Shown here one piece after another: positions 9,786-19,336 of a stretch of 64,000 bases of DNA. The notes under the pieces are model-generated. The model made no database searches. It was not told where the DNA came from and saw only the letters and a program-made list of their open reading frames with translations. Every line of letters begins with the position of its first letter. The first letter of the stretch is position 1. Source of the stretch: Moraxella ovis (GTDB taxonomy: Bacteria; Pseudomonadota; Gammaproteobacteria; Pseudomonadales; Moraxellaceae); the NCBI RefSeq assembly GCF_900453105.1, contig NZ_UGPW01000001.1, positions 1,736,001 through 1,800,000 of the forward strand. The letters run 5' to 3'. Made by a program: the position numbers and the translations under genes.

Positions 9786-10808
9786 ATGCGTCTAAATAAT
9801 CTACTCAACAAACTAAAATCTCCCACGCCTGCCGATGCATCTGACGCCGCCAAGCCAAAATCTTGGTTGGTGGCTCAGGCATGGCTGGATGAATTAGCCC
9901 TACAAAATTACTCCGACAACACCATTAGCGCCTATACAACGGCACTCATGCGCCTGATGCACTTCATCGATGAAGACGTACGGTTACAGGGTGATTACTT
10001 GTCATTCGACAAAAAAGACTTGGCAAGATTCTTGAGTCTGCGCCTAGAGCGGGATAACATTAAAGCCATCAGCGCCAAACAAGAACTCTCTGCCATTCGT
10101 AAATTCTACGCCCACCTCATCAAGATCGGCAAAACCAATCACAATCCCGCCACAGGCTACCGCCTAAAGCCCGAGCCGCGAGCCCTGCCTAAGGTCGGCG
10201 ATGTTGATATGATGATGCAGCTGCTCGATCAGCCCATGCCAGATGACGCCAACAAAGCACGTCTATGGATCCGCGACCGCGCGATGTTCGAACTCATGTA
10301 CAGCAGTGGTCTTCGGCTGTCCGAGCTGGCAGGGCTTGATATTCAAGACATCGATCTGCGTGGCGGCGTGGTCAGAGTATTAGGCAAAGGCAATAAAATA
10401 AGGCTCACCCCCGTTGGTAAAAAAGCCATCGATGCCATCAACATCTACCTACCTCACCGCGATCTGTGGCAAGAAGGCACAGACGCACTGTTCATTAGCG
10501 AACGCCACGGCACGCGGCTCACACCCAGAGCGATTCAGCTGCGCCTAAAGGTGTGTGCCGCCAATGCAGGCATCGCCAAAAATCTACACCCCCACCTACT
10601 GCGCCACTGCTTTGCATCGCACATGCTGTCATCAAGTGGCGACCTACGCGCCGTCCAAGAGATGCTTGGGCACACCGACATCAGCACCACCCAGATCTAC
10701 ACCCAAGTAGATTTTGGCGCACTTACTCGCGTCTATGATAAAGCCCACCCTAGAGCAGTGGCGCATGTGTTAGACGAGCCCACCAAAAAGCTTAAGCATA
10801 ACGACTAG
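9786..10808 (+). CDS. xerC: Tyrosine recombinase XerC
   Basis: Tyrosine recombinase that, with XerD, resolves chromosome dimers at dif. All six catalytic positions are present: Arg177 (SGLRLSEL), Lys201 (LGKGNK), His270 and Arg273 (HPHLLRH), His296 (LGHTD) and the nucleophile Tyr305. The N-terminal SAM-like domain covers about 25-115, preceded by a 20-residue extension relative to E. coli XerC. Position downstream of dapF supports XerC over a phage integrase. No good ribosome site precedes the ATG. Confidence 0.92.
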   Translation: MRLNNLLNKLKSPTPADASDAAKPKSWLVAQAWLDELALQNYSDNTISAYTTALMRLMHFIDEDVRLQGDYLSFDKKDLARFLSLRLERDNIKAISAKQELSAIRKFYAHLIKIGKTNHNPATGYRLKPEPRALPKVGDVDMMMQLLDQPMPDDANKARLWIRDRAMFELMYSSGLRLSELAGLDIQDIDLRGGVVRVLGKGNKIRLTPVGKKAIDAINIYLPHRDLWQEGTDALFISERHGTRLTPRAIQLRLKVCAANAGIAKNLHPHLLRHCFASHMLSSSGDLRAVQEMLGHTDISTTQIYTQVDFGALTRVYDKAHPRAVAHVLDEPTKKLKHND

Positions 10809-11124
10809 CTCATCAATCCAATCATGCCATCCCTTATCGATATTTTCCAAGATTGCTTTTGGGGGATGAACGCGTTTACCGCCGCCAGTCTCAATCATTC
10901 AAAAAAGATAAGATAACTTTATACTTTGAAATAACGACAAGTATTTATTCTAACAAGCTTAAAAGTCAGCTTTATGACATCGTGGAACCTTGATAAAATT
11001 CTAATATCTTACACTGGACATATTCACCCCCACATCACACTCAAAACCTTAATCACACCACCATTAATTCCAATAATACGCGCAATCCCTTATCATTATT
11101 AGCTTTCGATAGAGTGTGATTTTT

Positions 11125-11159
11125 TTATCCACAAAATCTGTGGATAACTTTGTGGAAAA
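11125..11159. promoter_or_regulatory. Cluster of three DnaA boxes
   Basis: TTATCCACA on the plus strand at 11125-11133, then TTATCCACA on the minus strand at 11139-11147 and TTTTCCACA on the minus strand at 11151-11159. The first two are perfect consensus boxes, separated by 5 and 3 bases from their neighbours. Such density is far above chance in this base composition. Confidence 0.7.
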
Positions 11160-11302
11160 GCAAACAATTTATATCGAAAGCCCTTATATTATGGCACTTT
11201 CACCGTACTTTAATATTTAGGAATAAACTGTGATTAAAATATATTTTATAAATATAATCAATAACTTATGAAAATTAGCCTATTTATATATTGACTTTTT
11301 AA

Positions 11303-11322
11303 GCGCTGTTTATAAACTGCGC
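11303..11322. repeat. 20-base dyad in the DnaA-box region
   Basis: GCGC-T-GTTTATAAAC-T-GCGC: a perfect 10-base palindrome flanked by T/T mismatches and a matching GCGC on each side. It looks like a dimeric protein-binding site; which protein binds is unknown. Confidence 0.55.
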
Positions 11323-11396
11323 AATTGTTCCACAAAATCATGATAATACATCGATACTATCTGTGGATAACTTCTAAGAGTATAGACATTTATTAA

Positions 11397-11426
11397 TAAA
11401 AAAACACCCCGCCATTAGACGGAGTG
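11397..11426 (-). terminator. Terminator of the FrpB/CopB gene
   Basis: On the minus strand CACTCCG (11426-11420) pairs with CGGGGTG (11411-11405) with one G-T pair, followed by seven or more T. It lies 22 bases behind the receptor stop. Confidence 0.85.
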
Positions 11427-11448
11427 CGTGGAGAAACTAGATTCTAAA

Positions 11449-13611
11449 TTAGTAAGTGAAGTTCACACCAACACGGTATTCACGACCAGCACCAGGCAAA
11501 CCATTGATGGCAGAGTGTGAATAGTAGAACTCATCACCCACATTGTTCACAGCCAAGTTCACATTCAACTTGTCGTTATTTAAAGGTTTCCAGTTGGCAT
11601 AAACATCGGTAACATCGTAGCCATACTTAATCATGTTCAAGTCATTACCACTATTACCAGCGATGTGAGTCATGTAAGCACTTTGACCTTTGACATCGTC
11701 AACTCGGCGATGATTAACACCCACTTCCAGATTTGGGTTGGTGAAGCGGTAGGCAAGACCTGCGGTCCAAGTGCGACCCAGCGTGCTACCAAATTCACGG
11801 TTGTCAAAGCGAATATCTTTACCTTGGGCGTCTTTAACGCTGTGATATTCAGGGTTGCTCTGTGCAACACCCAGACGAGCCGTGAACCCATTCACACGAT
11901 AACGAGTGTTGATTTCATAACCTCTGTTTTTACCATAGCCAACATTAGAGATGCCATTAAAAGTATCCGAACTGTCGCCGTGACGAGCAACCTGTCCTTT
12001 TTCTAGCAGATTGTCAATTTCTTGCCAAAAATAAGTACCATCGACCGACAGATTACCATTATGATAGTTAAAGCCAACTTCGGTGTTTTTGGCCTGTTCA
12101 GCTTTCGTGCCAGGAGCGATGTCTGCCGCACGACCACCAGCTGCCAGTAGTACATCCACCAGTCTTGGGCTACGAGAGGCATGGTTATGTACCGCATTGA
12201 AGCTTAGGCTTGGCGTTGCTTGGTAAATTAAGCCGATGCTTGGGCTAAATGCACCATCGGATACCTTTCTGCCAGTTACCGAAGTATAATCAAAATGATC
12301 ATAACGCATACCACCAGTCAGAGTAAGCTTACCGATGTCTGCAATGACCTCACCATACACACCAATGTCGTCTTTTTCGGTGGTTTGAATTTTACCATCT
12401 GTGTTTTTCATATGAGGCGTGGTCTCTTGATGACGATAGTTCGCACCATATTTAAACAAAGTGTCGTCGTTGAGCTGCTTGTCAAAGCCCAAATTCAATC
12501 CAGTGGTTTCTACCGAGGTCTTACCATTGGTGTTGCCGGCATAGCCACTAAAGCGTGCGTCGGCGTACTCACTTGAATTTTTCATCAGATAAGCATTGGC
12601 TTCTGCCTTACCCAGAATGCCTGCATTGCCTGTATATTCTAGGTTGGTGTTTTCCATTTTAAGCTTACGATAGCCGCCGTAGTTGACTGCACTCTTATCC
12701 GACACTGGCGGTCTAAACAGCCACTCAAACTCCTCACGGACATTGCGTACGCCGTTGTTGGCAGTATTAAAATGCGTCAAGGCAATACGACTTTCATCAT
12801 CAAAATTATAGCCAGCTTTAACCAGATAGCTCTGTCTTTCTAATGCCTGAAATGCTACCTTATCGCTCGGGTGCTTAGGATCTTGGCAGAACTCGTGGCC
12901 ATATTGTGTCACACATTTATCGCCAGTGTATGAGCTAAAATATTTACCCGCTTCTGTGGTACTGTCCTTTCTTCCCACTTTTCGACCTGGTCGATAGTTA
13001 TCTTGATCAACCTTATTGGCACTGACCAAAAAGTCAAAATTACCCACTTTACCAAAACCAGTCACGCCATAGCTGTGCTCGTCGTTCGAGCTGTAACCTG
13101 CATTTACTTTAATGCCCCAATCTTTATCACTGTCTTTTAATAAATCACGAGCATCTAACGTTTTGGCAACGATGGCACCGTTGGTTGCACCGATACCAGC
13201 AGAGGCAGACCCTGCACCTTTTTGAACGCTGACAATTTTGACCAACGCTGGGTCAAGCATATGACGACCTTGATGGTAGAGAATCTGGCTGTCAGAATAG
13301 CCGTTATCCACCTTGACATCAACCGAGTTTTGACCAATGCCACGAACGGTCAGATATTGAGCAGTACCTGTACCACCACTAAAATCAATGGCAGGTTCTG
13401 ACTGTAGCAATCCACGCAAATCTGTGGCGGTGCTTTCATCTTTTTCTTGCAAAGTAACGACATTCGTCTTAACTTTTGTTCCTTGGCGGTCGACAGTTAC
13501 ATTCAACGTGTCTAGAGTTACTTTTGGCTCATCTTGTGCCATTGCTGCTTGAACGCTTAGTGCGCCCAATACTGCTACCGCAAGTGGTAGGCGTTTTAGT
13601 GTGTGTTTCAT
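11449..13611 (-). CDS. copB: TonB-dependent outer-membrane receptor, FrpB/FetA/CopB family
   Basis: 720-residue outer-membrane receptor. A signal peptide ends near residue 25 (AMAQ), then a TonB-box-like DTLNVTV at 34-40, a plug domain and a 22-strand-type barrel ending in a C-terminal aromatic residue (VNFTY). The plug is very close to the Neisseria FrpB/FetA sequence as I remember it (KDESTATD, QNSVDVKVDN, GAGSASAGIGATNGAI). FetA imports ferric enterobactin-like siderophores, and the Moraxella catarrhalis homologue is CopB (OMP B2), an iron-regulated surface antigen. A Fur-like box lies upstream. The actual ligand here is not known. Confidence 0.88.
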   Translation of the reverse strand: MKHTLKRLPLAVAVLGALSVQAAMAQDEPKVTLDTLNVTVDRQGTKVKTNVVTLQEKDESTATDLRGLLQSEPAIDFSGGTGTAQYLTVRGIGQNSVDVKVDNGYSDSQILYHQGRHMLDPALVKIVSVQKGAGSASAGIGATNGAIVAKTLDARDLLKDSDKDWGIKVNAGYSSNDEHSYGVTGFGKVGNFDFLVSANKVDQDNYRPGRKVGRKDSTTEAGKYFSSYTGDKCVTQYGHEFCQDPKHPSDKVAFQALERQSYLVKAGYNFDDESRIALTHFNTANNGVRNVREEFEWLFRPPVSDKSAVNYGGYRKLKMENTNLEYTGNAGILGKAEANAYLMKNSSEYADARFSGYAGNTNGKTSVETTGLNLGFDKQLNDDTLFKYGANYRHQETTPHMKNTDGKIQTTEKDDIGVYGEVIADIGKLTLTGGMRYDHFDYTSVTGRKVSDGAFSPSIGLIYQATPSLSFNAVHNHASRSPRLVDVLLAAGGRAADIAPGTKAEQAKNTEVGFNYHNGNLSVDGTYFWQEIDNLLEKGQVARHGDSSDTFNGISNVGYGKNRGYEINTRYRVNGFTARLGVAQSNPEYHSVKDAQGKDIRFDNREFGSTLGRTWTAGLAYRFTNPNLEVGVNHRRVDDVKGQSAYMTHIAGNSGNDLNMIKYGYDVTDVYANWKPLNNDKLNVNLAVNNVGDEFYYSHSAINGLPGAGREYRVGVNFTY

Positions 13612-13702
13612 ACATCACCTTAAGTTGTTGAAGTGCTGGGTTAGGCTAGACTTTTGTATACTAACTGCAAAAATCTAGAGCTTTTGTAAGAAAGTGTTAA
13701 GA

Positions 13703-13748
13703 ATTATACCAAATAAAAAACGTTTTGCAAATAAAAATTGTTATTATT
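13703..13748 (-). promoter_or_regulatory. Promoter with putative Fur box upstream of copB
   Basis: On the minus strand a perfect -10 TATAAT (13708-13703) lies 17 bases from TTTGCA (13731-13726, 4 of 6 to the -35 consensus). Overlapping the -35, AATAATAACAATTTTTATT (13748-13730) matches the three-hexamer Fur consensus at about 13 of 19 positions. Iron repression is consistent with the receptor family but the match is imperfect. Confidence 0.5.
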
Positions 13749-13811
13749 TCAATATACGAATAATAGTTATATGTACATACATCAAATCACCAAAAGTAAC
13801 GCTATTAACTC

Positions 13812-13834
13812 ATTATGTTATAATATTAATTTTT
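13812..13834 (+). promoter_or_regulatory. Zur-like box and -10 upstream of the znuD pseudogene
   Basis: ATTATGTTATAATATTAAT contains the left half-site TGTTATA of the known Zur consensus (TGTTATA-N-TATAACA) and a degraded right half. It also contains a perfect -10 TATAAT at 13819-13824, 31 bases before the start codon. Zinc-repressed control of a ZnuD receptor would be expected. Confidence 0.45.
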
Positions 13835-13855
13835 GTTGTATTGGATGTTTTTACT

Positions 13856-16334
13856 ATGGTCAATTTCTACTCTCGCCCTACTGTGCTTGCACTTAGCATC
13901 GCCTTGATCAGCCATCAGCTCATGCAGATGACACTGCTACAGAACCAGAAGTTACTCTAGACACTCTAAATGCCGTCGTCAATAGCGGCATGCAAACCGC
14001 CCCCATCCTCAAAAAACCCAGCGACATGGTCATCGGACGCGACACCCTACAGCAGCGCTCGGCAACGCTGGGTAATGCCTTGGCAGGCGAGCTGGGTATT
14101 CACTCCAATCCCTTTGGCGGTGGGGCGAGTAAGCCCATCATTCGTGGACAGGACGGGGTGCGAGTGAAGATTCTACAAAATGGCACGGACGTCATTGATA
14201 TGTCTGCCCTATCGCCTGACCATGTGGTCGCCGCCGATACATTGCTGGCGAGCCGTGTGGAACTGGTGCGTGGAGCAGGTACGCTACTGTATGGCACAGC
14301 GTCTCAGGCAGGCGTGGTGAATGTCATCGATGAGCGGATTCCTAGCCGTATGCCACAGGGTAACATCAAGGAGAACATCGAAGGCGAGACGTTGTTACGC
14401 TATAACACAGGCAGTAACGAGAGGGTTGCCACTGCCAGTCTTAGTATGGGAGTGGGGCAAAACGTGGCGGTGCGAGTCGAAGGACTGACCCGCCGTGCCT
14501 ATGATTATGATGTTCCAGAATTTCAGTCTGATGTCATGCTAGACTACCTGCCTGACAGCCATAACAAATCAACCGTTGGCACGGTGGGCGTGTCCTATAT
14601 CGGCGATAAGGGGCATATTGGCGTGTCATACAGTCGCCGTCAGGATAAGTATGGCATACCAGGGCATAATCACGGCTATGATAACTGTATTGCACATGTA
14701 ATCACTCCAAAAGCTAGCACCTCGCGCTATTATCTAAAAGCTTATCCCCATCTAATACAGAATATGGATTTTAGTTCATCCGCCCATTTTTACTGCGGTA
14801 CAGCTCATGCTCATGACCCAGGACAGAGTCATGAGCACCCTTTGGGCTATGAACACGATCACACGCACCCTGGGCCTTGAATTGACATGGAGTCTAAGCG
14901 TACCGATGTTAGAGCACAGTGGGAGAAGCCATTTAAGGGGTTAGATAAAATCGCATTGTCTTTTACATCATCAGACTATTATCGCGAAGAAAATGACCAT
15001 GAAGTTGAGAGACTCAATAAATACACAGGCAGACTACAAACCATTAATAACAAACCAGGTTATTTTGGCAATCAAGGCAAAAATGCCCGAGTCGAATTTC
15101 ATCACACACCTGTCAAAGATGTATCGGGACTGTGGGGTGTGCAGTGGCAAAAGCAAGAGAGCTTTGCTCATCTGCCCCATGAAAGAGAAGAAGGACAAAG
15201 ATACCCACTCATTGCCAATACCAATAAGCAAGTCAGTATTTTTGGGTTGGAGAGATGGCGGGCTAATGACAAATGGGCATTTGAATTTGGGACGCGTTTT
15301 GAAAAACAAAGCATTCCGATTGATTATAGTGAAGACAAATTAGACCGCCATCGTCCAAAGCCAAAATGTTGGGACTGGGGATTTAGCAGTGGATGCTTGC
15401 CTGCAGCAAATTATGAAGAGCCAGATTTAACGACTTATAAAGACAAAGCCACTTCATACAGTATTGGTACCACGTGGTATTTTAAACCCGATTACCGCCT
15501 GTCTGCCACTTATTCGCATAATGAACGCCTGCCTACACCCATGGAGCTTTACTATCATGGTAAACATCTAGCGACTCATTCATTTGAATTTGGTAATATC
15601 GGACTGGATAAAGAGAAATCTGATAATTTAGATTTGGGCATTTCTTTTTTTGGGGATAAATGGAGTTATGCGGTTAATGCCTATCACAGTCGTTTTAAAA
15701 ATTACATTTATAACGAAAACATCTACCGTGAAGGCAATCTGTTCATGAGAAGACATAGTCAAGCCAAAGCAGATTTTTATGGATTAGAGGGCAGGTAACT
15801 TATCACATGGACAAGCATGCCATTAGCTTGTTTGGCGATTTGGTGCGTGGCAAGTTAAAAGATTTGCCTAATGCTTACGCCAAGGCTTACTATTGTGATG
15901 GAGCTTACACCACGACAAAACCTGAAGATACAGAAGAGAATATGCAAAGATGTAATTATAATTATTTTACCTATGATTTTAATTATAGCTATGAGCCAAT
16001 CATTGCCCAACCAAACATGACAACACCCAGATTGCCACCTGCTCGTTTGGGGTTGCGTTGGCAAGGGGATTTGTCAGCCAACTGGTCAGCAGATGCAGAA
16101 TATATGCACGTCTTTGGACAAAATTGCATATCTAAGCTAGAAAGTGCGACCGCCAGCTATGATATGCTCAATCTCGGCTTGGGCTATCATAACCACTGGG
16201 GCAACGTAGACTACACCCTATCTTTGCGAGCCAATAACGTGCTTGATGCGAAAGTGTATATCCATAACTCATTTTTGCCCTTTGTGCCACAAATGGGACG
16301 TAATTTTAGCCTAAGTGCGAATTTTAAATTCTAG
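13856..16334 (+). pseudogene. znuD: Broken TonB-dependent zinc receptor (ZnuD-like)
   Basis: Three reading-frame pieces together make one full-length ZnuD-type receptor of about 825 residues. Support: the plug RGQDGVRVKILQNG, the barrel motif YGIPGHNHGYD, a His-rich loop with HAHDPGQSHEHP-type repeats used for Zn capture, and the ending PQMGRNFSLSANFKF. Lesion 1, near 13916: one base is lost between the signal peptide and the mature AHADDTATEPE part. Lesion 2: an in-frame TGA at 14878-14880 stands where relatives have Trp. Lesion 3, near 15791: one base is lost in a G run. The first lesion alone stops translation after 34 codons. The promoter and terminator remain, so decay is recent, or some lesions are sequencing errors. 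Confidence 0.88.
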
Positions 16335-16346
16335 CCTACTCATACA

Positions 16347-16378
16347 AAACACCCCAAGTCAGCTTGGGGTGTTTTTTT
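16347..16378 (+). terminator. Terminator of znuD
   Basis: Perfect 12-base stem AAACACCCCAAG (16347-16358) / CTTGGGGTGTTT (16363-16374), 4-base loop, then T. The A-rich side may also serve the ferredoxin gene coming from the other strand. Confidence 0.9.
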
Positions 16379-16384
16379 GATCGA

Positions 16385-16648
<264 letters not shown>

Positions 16649-16890
16649 CTAAATGTATTGTAAGATTGGATCGATTGATATACCACATATACCAAAAGAG
16701 CGATTATTTAAAAAAACTATAATATATAATAACAATTTTATTATATACAAATGCATCGTATTTTCATATAATGATTAAAGATGTAACAAAGTTGCATCTT
16801 GGTTAAGCTGATTTTGATAGCTTAAATCGCCAATCACCTCCTTTTTAACTGTTTGCATCAACCTTTCCTATATTGCAATTTGGAGTTTTT

Positions 16891-17289
16891 ATGAAAAAAG
16901 TTACATTCGGTGCAGTTGTCACCTGCTTAGGTCTTGCCCTAATGGGTTGTAATAATGTCAAACCTATGACAGCAACAAACACGCCAACATACCAAGCAAA
17001 AACTACTGCACAACAATACCAAGCTTATAGCCAACGATTCTTGTGCACCACAGGACTTGAACCTGTGGTTACTTTTATCAACGATAGTCAAATTCGATTA
17101 CAAGTAGCTGGTGCGACAACCACCACACTTGACATTGCTCCTAGCGGTTCTGGCTCACGCTATGCTAGCAATACAGGCTTGTTTGGTAATCATGGCGGGC
17201 AGTGGCATCAAAAAGGCGACACGGCAGTCTTTGAATATGCCAATATTCACAGCGGTGAAAAAATCGAAGACATTTGCCAACTTCAATAA
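16891..17289 (+). CDS. Lipoprotein with MliC-like lysozyme-inhibitor domain
   Basis: 132-residue lipoprotein. A short signal ends in the lipobox ALMGC (Cys20), then a Thr/Gln-rich linker, then a domain with the MliC/PliC pattern: YSQRFLCTTG (first Cys), a GSGSRYAS segment and a terminal Cys in EDICQLQ that could pair with the first. MliC proteins block C-type lysozyme at the cell surface. The start at 16891 has TGGAG 5 bases upstream, which is better than an ATG six codons earlier. The assignment rests on pattern recognition, not on a search. Confidence 0.65.
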   Translation: MKKVTFGAVVTCLGLALMGCNNVKPMTATNTPTYQAKTTAQQYQAYSQRFLCTTGLEPVVTFINDSQIRLQVAGATTTTLDIAPSGSGSRYASNTGLFGNHGGQWHQKGDTAVFEYANIHSGEKIEDICQLQ

Positions 17290-17316
17290 CCTTAACAACT
17301 CCATAGAAGACCAACC

Positions 17317-17349
17317 AGCACCTTTAAATGTATATTTAAAGGTGCTTTT
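17317..17349 (+). terminator. Terminator behind the MliC-like lipoprotein gene
   Basis: Perfect 13-base stem AGCACCTTTAAAT (17317-17329) / ATTTAAAGGTGCT (17334-17346), 4-base loop, then TTTT. Confidence 0.85.
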
Positions 17350-17383
17350 ATGGTTTTGAATATATTTAGAGGCAATTTATCAC

Positions 17384-17677
17384 CTAATCAGGACTGATAA
17401 GCTTTTCCAACTCTTCATACAACTCTCGTTCTTCAACAAAAACATTCCATAGAGCATCTTCACTCATAATGCTATACTCGCCCTTTGTAGTTAAATCAAC
17501 AGAAGCACCACCATCTATTGCATCATAAAATTTACGGTAGTCGCTTTCATAAAACGCCAGTAGTTTCTTGATGATTTTTTGGCGTTGACACAGCTCGTCT
17601 AAAATACGTTCACTATTTTCGTTAAGTTTCAACCATTGGCGGTATAGTTCCTGTATTTCATTGATACGTTCTTGCAC
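17384..17677 (-). CDS. DUF4298-like small protein
   Basis: 97-residue acidic, mostly helical cytoplasmic protein. It contains AFYESDYRKFYDA in the middle and a conserved-looking SIMSEDALWNVF block near residue 70, the pattern of DUF4298 proteins. No catalytic motif or membrane segment is seen. It lies 54 bases downstream of trhP on the same strand and may be co-transcribed with it. Function unknown. Confidence 0.6.
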   Translation of the reverse strand: MQERINEIQELYRQWLKLNENSERILDELCQRQKIIKKLLAFYESDYRKFYDAIDGGASVDLTTKGEYSIMSEDALWNVFVEERELYEELEKLISPD

Positions 17678-17731
17678 AATCTACTCTCTTTATTAATAAA
17701 TTTTTAAGATAATTGTTTGTGAAAACCTATG

Positions 17732-19147
17732 TTAGGTATAAATTGCTTCACTCACACTTTTCATAACAAGGGCGAATTTTAGGTCATCATGAGAAATGTC
17801 GCTAAACGGATTTTTGATTTTGGCAATCCACCCCGATCCCAACGCTCCGTCTATGGCATTACCTTTTTTGTCCCACATATCGGTAAGCCGATAAGTCAAA
17901 TTGCCTTTTGGTGTCATAATCTCCACATCATCGCCGACCATGAGTTTGTTTTTTATCTCTAAGGTCAAAAAGTCGTCCGATACGTCTGACACTTCCGCCA
18001 CAAACTGCTGATTGTAGGTTTTTGATGAGCCGTACTCATAGTTTTGATAGTCCGAATGCACATGACGGCGTAAAAACCCTTCGGTGTAGCCACGATTGGC
18101 AAGTCCGTCAAGGGCGGTGATAAGCCCTGCATCAAACGGCTTGCCCGCCAACGCATCATCAATGGCACGGCGATAGACCTGAGCCGTGCGAGCGACATAA
18201 TAATGCGACTTGGTACGCCCTTCAATCTTCAACGAATGCACACCCATGTTCACAAGGTCAGGCACCAGCTCCACCGCACGCAAGTCCTTAGAGTTCATGA
18301 TATAAGTGCCGTGTTCGTCTTCGTACATCGCCATCAGCTCGCCTTTGCGACCTTCTTCTTCAATGAGTACAACCTCATCGGACGGCTTTTCTACATAATC
18401 ATCACCCATGACGACATCGCCATTTAGATTGACGTTTTTGATCTCGCCTTGACTGGGGACAAACACTTCTGGATTGGCAGGGACGATATCACCTGTTTCA
18501 TTCTCCACCGCTTTATAAGTATTATAAGACCAGCGACACGCATTGGTACAAGTGCCTTGATTGGCGTCTCGTTTGTTGATATAGCCAGATAAGAGACACC
18601 GCCCCGAATACGCCATACAGAGCGCCCCATGCACAAAGACTTCAATCTCCATATCAGGCACTTCTTTGATAATCTCGTTAATTTCTTTTAAGGATAACTC
18701 ACGGCTCACAATCACCCTTGTTACGCCCATTTGTTTCCAAAACTTCACTGTTGCCCAATTCACGGCATTGGCCTGCACCGACAGATGAATGTCTTGATGC
18801 GGAAAATGCTCTCGCACCATCATAATCATGCCAGCGTCCGACATGATGAGAGCGTCAGGCTTCATCTCAATGACGGGGCGAATGTCTTCAATAAAGGTTT
18901 TTAATTTGGCGTTGTGGGCTTGGATATTGACCACCACATAAAACTTTTTGCCAAGCGAATGGGCGTAGGCAATGCCCCTGGCAAGGTTTTCTTCATCAAA
19001 ATCATTATTACGCACTCGCAAAGAATAACGGGCTTGCCCTGCATACACCGCATCCGCCCCATAGGCAAAGGCGTATTGCATATTTTTAAAGGTGCCAGCA
19101 GGGCAGAGAAGCTCGGCTTTTTTTTGGCTTGTCATTGTTTGGCTCAT
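17732..19147 (-). CDS. trhP: tRNA 5-hydroxyuridine synthesis protein TrhP (peptidase U32 family)
   Basis: 471-residue U32-family protein equivalent to E. coli YegQ/TrhP, which acts with prephenate-dependent chemistry to hydroxylate U34 of tRNAs reading NNU codons. The signature EVFVHGALCMAYSGRC (around 168-183) with its cysteines, the early LLCPAGTFKNMQYAF and SLKIEGRTKS are all visible. Older databases call it a collagenase-like protease; the tRNA role is better supported for this subgroup. The annotated start could be shortened to Met4. Confidence 0.88.
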   Translation of the reverse strand: MSQTMTSQKKAELLCPAGTFKNMQYAFAYGADAVYAGQARYSLRVRNNDFDEENLARGIAYAHSLGKKFYVVVNIQAHNAKLKTFIEDIRPVIEMKPDALIMSDAGMIMMVREHFPHQDIHLSVQANAVNWATVKFWKQMGVTRVIVSRELSLKEINEIIKEVPDMEIEVFVHGALCMAYSGRCLLSGYINKRDANQGTCTNACRWSYNTYKAVENETGDIVPANPEVFVPSQGEIKNVNLNGDVVMGDDYVEKPSDEVVLIEEEGRKGELMAMYEDEHGTYIMNSKDLRAVELVPDLVNMGVHSLKIEGRTKSHYYVARTAQVYRRAIDDALAGKPFDAGLITALDGLANRGYTEGFLRRHVHSDYQNYEYGSSKTYNQQFVAEVSDVSDDFLTLEIKNKLMVGDDVEIMTPKGNLTYRLTDMWDKKGNAIDGALGSGWIAKIKNPFSDISHDDLKFALVMKSVSEAIYT

Positions 19148-19336
19148 TATTGGCTAAATTTATTAAACTCATTATTATAACAAATTTCGTCGATTAAATT
19201 CATACTAAATTTGTAAGGTATCGCCAAAAGCTCCCGAATAAGCGTTACAAAACTTAACGACAACGCGACACATCACTTGAAATTTTGACGTACAATTTAT
19301 TACAACTCAAAATCAACCATCCAATCGGATAAAAAC

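Larger units (their letters stand above)
10809..11448. other. 640-base AT-rich gap with DnaA boxes and dyads
   Basis: No convincing gene. The stretch is strongly AT-rich from about 11090 to 11400. It holds four matches to the DnaA box TTWTNCACA (11125-11133 plus; 11139-11147, 11151-11159 and 11362-11370 minus) and a fifth with one mismatch (11326-11334). An inverted repeat GCTTTCGATA (11102-11111) / TATCGAAAGC (11172-11181) brackets the first three, and a long dyad lies at 11303-11322. It resembles a replication origin or a DnaA-titrating/reactivating locus; dnaA itself is not in the window. Confidence 0.55.

Noticed and set aside
10809..11448. Firm call of oriC
   Set aside because: DnaA boxes and AT-richness are suggestive, but dnaA is not adjacent and the direction of the ribosomal genes does not fit; reported as a candidate only.
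14878..14880. TGA in znuD as a selenocysteine or recoded codon
   Set aside because: It aligns with a Trp of relatives, there is no sign of a recoding element, and two frameshifts flank it; simple nonsense mutation is the better reading.
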